Positions 33,695 through 44,600 of a DNA stretch of 64,000 nt are shown here, in pieces; the stretch's first letter is position 1; each line of letters opens with the position of its first letter. The translations under genes were made by a program, and so were the position numbers. The notes under the pieces are model-generated. The model was not told where the DNA came from and searched no databases. It was given only the letters and a program-made list of their open reading frames with translations. This DNA comes from Pleodorina starrii (Eukaryota > Chlorophyta > Chlorophyceae > Chlamydomonadales > Volvocaceae), in NCBI GenBank assembly GCA_030267565.1, contig BRXU01000030.1, forward strand, positions 248,001-312,000, written 5' to 3'.

Positions 33695-36600
33695 ATGAGC
33701 AGCACCCAGATGGCTTTCGTCGGCGTCGCTGCGGCAGCAGTTGCGGGCGCTGTTGTCGCTGCTGTCAACTCCAAACGTGGCCGCCATGATAAGGTGATTT
33801 CGTCAACGGTGCGCGCGCACGTCAGAGAGCTGCCGGCGGCTCGCACGACCCAGGGTCACCGTTGGCCCACAAGCCACCTCGAGTTTTGTTCCGGGTTGCA
33901 ATTCGAAGCCTAATTACAACGCCAGCCGTTCTAAATTATACATACGATACAGAATTTACGTATCGAAGTTCGGGACCCCATATTATGCGGCGGCTGCCCG
34001 ATGGAAATCTAGCCCAATCATCGCCCACGTCGGGTGCTCGGGCTGTACTTACTTGGCCAGCATCGCTTCCACGTGTAGCCGTCAGCCCTCCTGTGAAGCT
34101 CAATTTTCGTGGCTCACCTCGCAACCCCACGTCCATAACCGGCAAAACCATAACCAGACGTCCTCGCCTTCTCACCCGCGCCCGAAGCCTGCAACGCTGC
34201 TTCCCCCGCCTCCTAGCATCCCATCTTGTCAACCCGCCCAACCGCCCAACGTCGCCCTTCACGCCATCCACTTCCAAATTACTCCATCACCGCGTTTGCC
34301 CACTTCACCGCTTGCCTTCCGCCTCTCGTCCCCCACGCACCCAAACCCCAACCATCTCTCCCTACGTTCCCTTTCCCAACGCCTCCCCAACCCGCCACCT
34401 CCTCCCCGCTTCTCCTTCCCCGCCTTCCCTCCTCCCAATCCCCACAGCCCATGTCCGCGGACGTGGAGTTCATGCTAGCCCGCGCGGCATCCCTTCAGCA
34501 GCAGTCCTCCGGGGCTGCCCCCGGCGGCTCCTCCGCGGCACCCCGGGAGGTAACCCTGGAGGCGCTGGTGGCGGCGCTAGAGGCGACACGGGCGGCGCTC
34601 CAGGGGGGAGCAGGAAAGGGGCCGGCGCCGGCGCAGCAGCTGCAGGGGCCGGCGTGTCCGGCGGCGCGGGGTCCGGCGGGAGGTGAGCGGCGTGTGGCGC
34701 CCCAAAATTGCACCGCTGATTCCGGGGAGGGGAAAGCAAGCGGGGGAACGTGGGGGAACGGAGGCAGGCCGCGAGGTTGAGGAAAGGGGTTGGGAGGGTC
34801 TGGCTGCGGTGGCAAGCCGGTTAGCGGCTGAACCCCCGGGCGTCGTGCGGCTTAGGGCGTAAGGGGGTTTATTGCTGTGTGTGTGTGGGGGGGGTGCCTG
34901 GTTAGGTGGGCTTCCACGGGGTCGTCTCGTTGCGGGGCGGGGCGGGGCCGCAGCGAGCGAAGATCGGGCAGGGTATGGTCAGGGGCCGATTCCGGTGTGA
35001 GATTTTCAGGACCCTGGCAATTTATGTATCAGTAAATGGCGATGTCGGGTCGGGGCTCACACGCGTGCATCATCGTGCCCAGCTCCGAATCAGGGAGCTT
35101 GCAGGGGCGGGTAGCGGATACATCTGGGCCCGAAGCCACCAGAGGCCACACTGAACCGCATGACGGCGCGGTTCTGTGCCCACGTCGGGCTCGGCAGTCG
35201 CTGAGCACGACCGTCCTCACCTCACACGTCCGCAGCGGCCTGATGTACGACATGTTGTCATGATCGATGTCACTCATTGACGAATGCCATGACCCAAATG
35301 TTGCCTGCGACAGCTTTGTTCCCGCGTTTCGGCCGCGTCCACACCCTATTTTACCACCTCCTTCCGCCCCTCCCTCCCGCCCTCCCTGCCTCCCGCCCTG
35401 CCTGCCGGCCGGCCTGCTTGCACCTTGGTTGCTTCCAGCCGCAGATGGCGCTCTGACGAAGAAGGAGCTGGAGGACACGATGAAGGCGCTGCTGCAGCCG
35501 CCCGGGGGCATGAGTGGCGGGGATGCGGACATGACCCCCCTGGAGCGATTCACGCAGGTGGGGTGGGGGTGGGGGGTGGGGTAGGGGTGGAGGGAGGGCA
35601 GGTGGGCGTGCAGGCTTGTGGTCGGGACGATAGAGTTGTAAGGTCGTTGTAGGGCCTAGAAACCTTAAGAAACCTTTAGACACCGAGACGCGATGCGACG
35701 TAACGCGAGACGAGCAGTAGGAATGGAGCGACCGGAGAGAGGGTGACCAGCCGTACCGCGCGGCAATGTGTCGCCGCCGAACCGGACAACCCAGATCTGA
35801 TCTAAGAACCCAGCTCAGATCAGATCAGATTAGATCAGGTCAGATATCAGGGAAGAGAGGAGCGAGGAGAGAGGGCCCACCGCTTCCTCTTTCCTGCCGC
35901 TTTGGACTCATCATACTTTGCCCCCTCTCCCTCTCCTCCCCTCTCCTCCCCTCTCCTCCCCTCTCCTCGCCTCCCCTCACCCTCCCCTCACCCTCCCCTG
36001 CCCCAGGATCTGACTGAGGCCGCCCGCGCCGGCAAGCTGGACCCCGTCATCGGTCGCGATGAGGAGATCCGCCGAGTGATGCACATCCTGTGCCGCCGCA
36101 CCAAGAACAACCCGGTGAGGGAGGGAGGGAGGGGAGAGAGAGGGAGAGAGGGAGAGGTGGGAGGGAGAGGAGGGAGGGAGAGGAGGGAGGGAGAGGAGGG
36201 AGGGAGAGGAGGGAGGGAGAGGAGGGAGAGGAGGGAGGGAGGGAGAGGGGGCAGGGAGGGAGAGGGGAGAAGGAGGCCGCCGCCGCCTCCTGCTCCTCCA
36301 CGTGCCGCGGAGGTTCTCCTCCGCGCGCGCTCACTCTCTCACTCATACTTCGTTGCTTTCTTGGTCCTTAGTCCTTGGTCTCACAGTTGGTCATATCCGC
36401 ATTGGCAGCTGAGCGCTTCGGTCTGAGCGCTTCGGACCTCTCAAGTCCCCGCCTCCTCATATACACACACTTACACACACATATCTACCCTATCCCGTGC
36501 ACTCAGTAGCTCTTATCCTCCCTATACGCTGCACCGCGCGCTATCGCCTGCAGTTTCAACGCTTTACTGCTGCTTGCCTGTTTTGGCTCGCCCCCCACCC

Positions 36601-38571
36601 GCACTAACCCACCCACGCACACACGCTCACGGCCTCAGGTGCTGGTGGGGGAGACGGGCGTCGGCAAGACTGCACTGGTGGAGGGCCTGGCGCAGCGGCT
36701 GGTGGCAGGGGATGTGCCGTACAGCCTCATGGGCTGCCGTATCGTGGAGCTGGACCTGGGTGAGTACGACAGTGCGGCAGTACGGCAGTACGGGCAAGGG
36801 CCGGAAGGACTGCTGCGGAGGTCACGGGTTGTGTCGCTGGGTGGGCTTTTTGCTGCTCTCTCTCCCGACGCACGTGCCCAAGAGCCAAACGCCATCCTGG
36901 GTCGTCCGCGTGTCATTGCTCCTCACCCTTTCGCTGTGCCTCTCATCTTGGTACGGTTACAGGTATGTTCGGTAAGTATTACTGGGTTCCGGGTCCGTTC
37001 GCTGACGCCGTCTCCGTCTCCGCTGCGGTATCTTCTTTTTTTCCCCCTTTCATCCTTGCAAACTCACTCTCCAAACCCCCCTCCCCCCTCCCGATACCGT
37101 TTACGGGCTCCGGCCTATACGTGGATAACCCCGGCCCCACCCCTCCCCCCCACCACCAAAAGGCTCCCTCACCGCTGGCGCCATGATGCCTGGTGAGTTC
37201 GAGGACCGTCTGAAGGCGGTGCTGCAGGAGGTGGCCGCCAGCCGGGGGAGGGTGCTGCTGTTCATTGACGACATACACAACCTGGTGCCGGCCATGGGGC
37301 AGCAGGTGCGGCGTGATGGGGTGGGGGGGGTATCTACTGGGGAGAGCTCGACTGTAGGAGGGGTGAGGGGAATAGCGGGGGAGAGGCTCGGAAGGAGACC
37401 CTAAGCCCCTCCTCCTCCCAACCCCGCCCGTCTCCCAACCCCTTCCCTCCCCCGGCTCCGTCCGCGAACGCCGTCCTCGTTCCTTCGCTGCGGCACCCTT
37501 TACTTCCCTGCGTCCGCAGTGTCTCATGTTATATAATGGAGCATATCACTCCCCAACCCATCCCCCTCCCCTCCCCTCCCCCGGCTCCCGTTCCCTCCCC
37601 TTCCTCTCCCCCTTCCCTCCCCCGGCTGCCAGGGTGCCACCATGCTCGACGGCGGTGCGCTGCTGAAGCCGTTTCTGTCCCGGGGGGAGCTGCGCTGCAT
37701 CGGCGCCTCCTCCACCGACAAGTTCAAGAAGACCATTGAGAAGGACCCCGGGCTGGAGAGGAGGTTCCAACAGGCGAGACAGGGAAAGGGGGGGAGGAAG
37801 GGTTGGGGTTGGGGTTGGGGTGGGTGCGTGCGGGCTTGTTTTTGTGTATGCGAATGAATGTGTGTATGTGTGTGTCTGTCCGACCTGACCCTGACTCTGA
37901 CCTGACCTGGGGACTCTGACTCTTGACTCTTGACTCCTGACTCTGACTCTGACCAGACCCTCGCTCCGCTCCGCTCCGCTCCGCTCTCCGCTCCGCCTGC
38001 TCCGCTCCGCTCTCTGCTCTCTGCTCCGCAGGTGTTTGTGGACCAGCCGTCCGTGTCCGTCACCATTTCCATCCTTCGCGGTCTGCGCCCCCACTACGAG
38101 CGCCACCACGGGGTGAGCGTGGGGGAGGATGCGCTGGTGGCGGCCGCGCAGCTGTCTGCGCGCTACATCGCGGGCAGGTTCCTGCCGGACAAGGCGATTG
38201 ACCTCATGGACGAGGCCACGGCGCAGGTGGGGGGGTGGGAGGGAGGGGAGGGGGGAGGGGAGCGGGGAGGGGGAGGGGAGGGGCAGAAGGGGTGTGGAGG
38301 GCAAGTGGAGTATGGATGGCGGTGGGAGGGCAGGAGGAGAAGGGTGGTGGATGGTGGGTAGAGTAGGAGCCGTACGAAAGGTTTATGTAGAGCGTAGAAG
38401 AAGGGCGGGGGGGGGGTAGGAAATTAGGAAATTATGGAAATTAGGAAATTATGGGTTTTGGAGAGAAAGGTTTGTTGGAGGTTTTTTTATAGGTTTTAGT
38501 GTTTGCCGGAAGGGAGGCGGCAGACGGGCGGAGCCGAGCGACCCACCCGACCCTCCCGCTCCGCTCCGCTC

Positions 38572-38616
<45 letters not shown>

Positions 38617-41600
38617 CTCTTCTGGTTCTTCAGATACGTTACCGCTCACGGGCCTATACCTGGATAAACCCCCCTCCCCACTCCCCACCTCCCTCCCCCC
38701 CTCCCCCCCCCTCAGGTGAAGATGGAGATGACCCTCCGGCCCAGTGCGCTGGACTCCCTGGAGCGCCGTCTGAAGCAGCTGGACGCGGAGGTGACCCAGC
38801 TGACGGGCAAGGCGGAGGGGGGCAGCGACAAGACGGCGGCCACATGCCTGCAGGAACTAAAGGTGGGAGTGGGGGGGGGGCTGGGTGTGTGTGTGTGTTT
38901 TGGGTGTTGGGTGGGGGGATGCTGGTGGTGGTGTGTGGGGTTGGTGGTGGTGGTGTGTGTGTTTTGGGGGGCATGGGGCCGGTGGTGATAGGAATTGGGC
39001 CGATGGTGGTGAAAATTCGGAGTTTTTAGGGTTTTAGGGTTTTAGGATTAGGAAAAGGAAAGGCGGTCCCGAGGGAGCCGATGGTTGACTGGCTGGGGTT
39101 GGGAGGGGATGGGAGAGTTGAGAGGAGGGAGAGGGGAGGGAAAATGGGGTAATGCACACGGGTTGCAGCTTGGGGTTTCGCTTTGCGTTGCCCTGCCTTC
39201 GCTTCGTCGCTCGCCCTCCGCTTTCTTCATGTCCTGTTTCGCGACCCCGCGGCAACTCACTGCTCAACACTCGCCACTGAAGCGGTTACCGCCGACATTG
39301 CCCAGGCCCGTCCTCTGCCCCGCACTCCGATTAAATACAATTGCTATTGATCAATGATTTGATCGATGCTGACTGTTGATTGCTACTGATATATAATGGT
39401 TGTGTTGTTGACTAAAACTCGCTACCGCTGCTGCTACCGCTGCTGTTGCTGCTGTTGCTACCGCTGCTGTTGCTACTACCGCTATTGCTGTTGCTGCTAC
39501 CGCTGCTACCGCTACTGCTGCTACCGCTGCTGTTGCTGTTGCTGCTACCGCTACCGCTGCTGTTGCTGCTACCGCTACCGCTGCTGTTGCTGCTACCGCT
39601 ACCGCTGCTGTTGCTGCTACCGCTACCGCTGCTGTTGCTGCTACCGCTACCGCTGCTGTTGTTACCGCTGCTTCCGTTACTGCTGCTGCTGTTGTTGCCT
39701 CAGGCGGAGCGTTCGGATGTGGCCGCCCAGCGAGATGTGGTGGCTGCAGCCTGGAAGCAGGAGCGGGACGCGGGGCTCAAGTTGGAGCAGCTGCTGCTCA
39801 AGAAGCAGTACATTGATATGGAGGTACGACAGGGATGTACGACAACGTACATGACATGTGTACTGCGGCTTGTGTACGGGTACCGTACATCGGCAATTGT
39901 TCGTTCGCCCTCTACCTAGGCGCGGTCATGGCAGGCTGCGATCATATATTGAGCACCCGTTACGTCTTACGTGTCGTACCGGTAAGTAGCACTTCAAGCC
40001 TGTGCCGTACATCCTGCCGTACACACAGGTATCGCGGCTGGAGGAAGCGCTGGCGAACGGCGATGTGGATGCCGACGACGAGGACGACGAGTACGAGCAA
40101 GAGGAAGACATGTACGAAACTGGGTACGGCGGCCACGCGGGCCCGATGTCGAGCGGAAGGTACGGCCGCGCCAGCAAGACCGGTCGTACGATGCTGGCGC
40201 ACCTCCGTACACAGCAGGCCGATGTGGAGGCTTCGCTGGTGCGCGCGCGGGCGGCGGAGGCGGCGGGCGGCGGCGCCGCCAACGCCGCCGGAACGAACGG
40301 CGGGCGGTTGGTACGGAACACGGTTTCGGACGGCGACATCGCCGCCGTCATCAGCCGCTGGACGGGTGAGTGTTGTGGTTGGGGTGGTTGGGGTGGTTGG
40401 TAAGGCACTGCGGGGCGTGTGGATGGCTTGTCGGGTCAGGAGCGTTACGGTAGTTAAGAAGGGGAGAAGGAGAAGCTATGGAATGGCTGGTACTGATGGC
40501 GCCGAGGCTTTCACCGCTTTGCTGTACGGCAAGGCAACGTCCCTTAACCCCAGTGGCCGGTTGGTTGGTGCAGGGGGTTGGTTGTTGCAACCGATTCAAC
40601 GACCCATTCCTCTCGTGAACCTCCGCGGCCGCTCTGTGCAAGCAGTCTTTCGCGCCTTTCGGGATGGGTTGGACTCCCTTTCCAAGTGCCTGCTCTCATC
40701 TGCTCGCTTCTTGCCCGTTGCCCACAGTGCGCCGCTCCTCAGCCCAGCAGCTTACCTTCTAAAAGACAACGCAGCATATGCCTATGCTGACGATACCAGG
40801 GCCCCTTGACCCACTCCCCCCTTTCGCCAACCTACCCCGACTTCCTCGATGTCCCCCGCGGCCACGCTTATCGTCCAACCCGACCCTAAGTCCCTAACCC
40901 ATCTCGCCACACACCCGCCGCTCGATTTCACCTCCACCCCCACCATTCATCTTCTCCCCGCCTCGCCCCACCCCCCCGTCGCAGGCATTCCGGTCACCAA
41001 GTTGATCGCCAGTGAGAGGGAGCGGCTGCTGGGACTGCAGGTGGGGGCCAGACTCGTAGGGTTTTAGGGTTTTGGAAGGTTTTTGAGGGTTTTCCATGGA
41101 GGTGTGTGTATGCGTGCGTGTGGGACGGTGATGAGTCGCTGGTCGTCGTTCATCTGGTTACTTTTGGCTTTTGAAGAGTTCGGATTTACGTTTTTCTTTT
41201 TCTCTCTCATTATCGAAATGGTGAGGGGCCGAGTCAGGCGTACACGCGCGTAACTCACACACCACTGACTGACCGACCCATGGGTCACGGCCGAGGCTCG
41301 GCCCGCGCCGAAGAACGCAAGGATTACTTACTGGCCTGCCCTTTGCCATACAGTGGGCAGATCAGTATACGCCCTTGCGACAGTGACACTACCCCACCCA
41401 GCCGGAACGCCCCTCAGTCGTCGCCCCAATAAACCCTGAGGTGGCCGGGTGCACGCTTTGCGTTCAGCTGGGACAATCCAAATGAATCTATCACCTGCGC
41501 ACTACGTGCATGTCCCATAAGTTTCCGTGATTGTCCGGGGCTCCCGCGCGCATGCCCTTGTGCGTGTGTTGGCATGTTCATGTGTATGCGTGTGTGTTTT

Positions 41601-44600
41601 CCCGTACCACGCGCGTAAATCGTTCCGTGCGCGCCTGCGTCTTGCCATACGCATGTGAATCCCGCATGTGGGTGTGGGTGTGGGTGTGGGTGTGGGTGTC
41701 CCGGCGCGAGTGTGTGTGTGTGTGTGTTTCGCGCGAGTGCATGTCCCTCCCTACCGGCTGCCGGGTTGGCTGCTAGCGGAGTACTTTGCTGCTTTGTTGC
41801 TGGTGCGGTGTTTGTTGTGGGTGCGTGGCTGTATGTGTGCAGGTGTGCAGGTGTGTGTGCGTGTGTATATGTGTGCGCATGTGTGTGTGTGGTTTGTGTG
41901 AACACACCGCGGGGGGGAACTCTTCTGATAGCGCGATATCACCACACAGCCCCGCATCGGGTCGGGGGCCACCACACCGAAAGCACCACACCACGCCACC
42001 CAGCGTGGGCCGGGCTGGATGTACCACAGCTGTGAACAGATCGACTGCCGGGCTGGGTCGACCACAGCTCACAGAGACCCATGGGTCACAGCCGAGGCTC
42101 GGCCCTAGCCGGAGAATGCAAGGATTACTTACTGGCCTGCCCTTCGCCATACAGTGGGCAGATCAGTATACGCCCTTGCGACAGTGACACTACCCCACCC
42201 AGCAGGAACGCCCCCTCAGTCGTCGCCCCAACAAACCCTAAGGTGGCGGGGTGTACGCTACGCGTTCAGCTGGGACATTCAACACGAGCATTTGACCTCC
42301 CGCCCGCCCGCCCGCGAGCGCATTTGCTAGCCCCCATCCGAACCCCGGGTGCTTCATCCCCCGCTTCCCATCTCCTGTTTGTTTCCTACGCCGCGCCTCC
42401 CGCCTCCGTCTCCGTCTCCGCTGCGGTGTCTTCTTTTTACTCCCGCCTCCTCCTCCCGCCTCCTCACCGCCTCCCGCCGCTCCCCCCTCCCCGCAGGACG
42501 AGCTCCACCGGCGCATCATCGGCCAGGAGGAGGCGGTGGATGCGGTGGCGGAGGCGGTGCAGCGCAGCCGGGCTGACGTGGCGGACCTCAACGGACCCAT
42601 CGCCTCCTTCATGTTCCTGGGACCCACGGGTCAGTCGCGGGTCGCTTTGCGCATCCGGGTGTCGGGTCGCGTGCCCGGGCCTCGCGATGTCGGCCGTCGA
42701 AACGTCTGTCGCTGCTAACCTGCTCTCTGCCGCGGGGACCTGTGCCGGCTCAGGGCCGCTCGCGACGCACTCCAATGCGCTTCTGGCTCGCCTGGCTCTC
42801 GATCGATCGCACCGATCCCACACCGATCCCACACCGATCCCACACCGATCCCACACCGATCCCACCGATCCTACCGGCCGTTCGACGCAGCGCGCACTTG
42901 TACTCGGTACTTGTCGATCCCGAACTTCGGTCGAGGGTTCCAGTCTCATATCGGTTGGGTTGCGCATGTCGGTTGCGGACCTCGCAGCCTTTCTTCGTGT
43001 GTACTTGTCTCTCACGTTGGCCCGTGTAGGGGTCCCGGCCCTGCCTGCCTGCCTGCTCGCCCCAGCTGCGTTGCACCCTCGACGGGGCATCTCAACGGCC
43101 CACCATCCCGCACGCTGTTCTTCCCTGCTCTCCTCCCCCTTTTTACTCCCCACTTTCGTGACTGCCTGCCTTGCGGGACTGATGTTTCAGAGTACTCAAC
43201 AGTACTCTGCTGCAACCAGCGTACTAATCTCGGCATCACTTCATTCGAACAAGCCCCCTCCCCACCTCCTTCATCTCCTCCCTCTTGCGCCCTGCGCCCT
43301 GTTTCCCCTCCCCACCCCCTCTTCAAACTCCCCACCCCCTTCCCACCCGTCTCCGTCCCTTCGCTGCGGTATCTTATTTCCCCCCCCCCTCCCCACCCGC
43401 CCAGGTGTTGGCAAGACGGAGCTTGCCAAGGCCCTTGCTGCCTACCTGTTCAACACGGAGGAGGCCATGGTGCGACTGGACATGAGCGAGTACATGGAGA
43501 AACACGCGGTGTCCAGGCTCATTGGAGCGCCGCCGGGTGAGGGGGAGGGAGGGGCTGGGGATTGCGGGGATTGGGGGGATTGGGGGGCTGGAGAAGGGGG
43601 GCTGGAGGGGGGCATGGAGGGGAGGGGAGGGGAGGGGAGGCCGACGGTGCGCAAGCGGGGAGGCCGCCGTGTCGAGCTCGACACCGCTTGAGGAGGATCG
43701 CTGAAGTGGGCTGGAAACATGCGGAGATCCAATTCAACCCAATCCAATCCAATCCAATCCAATCCAATCCAATCCAATCCAATCCAATCCAATCCAATCC
43801 AATCCAATCCAATCCAATCCAATCCAATCCAACCCAACCCAACCCAACGCGCGCAGGCTACGTGGGCTACGAGGAGGGCGGCATGCTGACGGACGCAGTA
43901 CGGCGCCGGCCGTACAGTGTCGTCCTGTTTGACGAGATTGAGAAGGTACGAAGGCGGTGCCGCGTCGCTTACTCCCCTCTCGCGTCCCTCAAGTCCTTTT
44001 GCATCGTCGTATCCCCATTTCCCCGCCCTCTCCCCATTTCTCCTCCATTCTCCGCCCACTCCCCTCTTCTCCCCCCCCCTCTTTTCCCCCATCAGGCCCA
44101 CGTGGACGTGTTCAACGTGCTGCTTCAGATCCTGGACGACGGCCGCATCACGGACGCACAGGGCCGCACCGTGTCGTTCAAGAACACGGTCATCATCATG
44201 ACGTCAAACCTCGGGAGCGCAGAGATCTTCGCAGCGGTCGCGGGAGGCGGAGGCGGTGGCGACAACGGCGATGCGTCGGCGCCGGCGGACGCGACGGGGG
44301 CGGGGGCGGCGCAGGGCGGCGGCGACGCGGCGGCGTCGGCGGAGGAGGGGGCCGCGAAGAGTGTCAGCGGCAGTCGGGCTGATCGGGCGGCTCTGAAGGA
44401 GAAGGTGATGGAGCATGTGCGCAGCCACTTCCGGCCGGGTGAGTGCATCGTCCAGGATGGCATCTTTTTTGTCTTGTTTTTCTTCTCCTGCTTCCTCCTG
44501 CTCCTCTTCTTCTTACCCTTCCTCTTCTTAACACTCCTCCCTTTCTTCCTGCCTCATCCTGCCTCTTCTCCACGCTTCTCCACGCTTCTCCACTCGTCTC

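Noticed and set aside
39396..39919. Cys/Tyr-rich and Leu/Pro-rich frames on the plus strand
   Set aside because: They are translations of a triplet repeat tract in Hsp100 intron 9, bounded by a normal 3' splice site.
42081..43691. 536-residue plus-strand frame
   Set aside because: It fuses intron sequence with pieces of Hsp100 exons 13 and 14. The spliced model with GPTG|VGKT joined is clearly correct.
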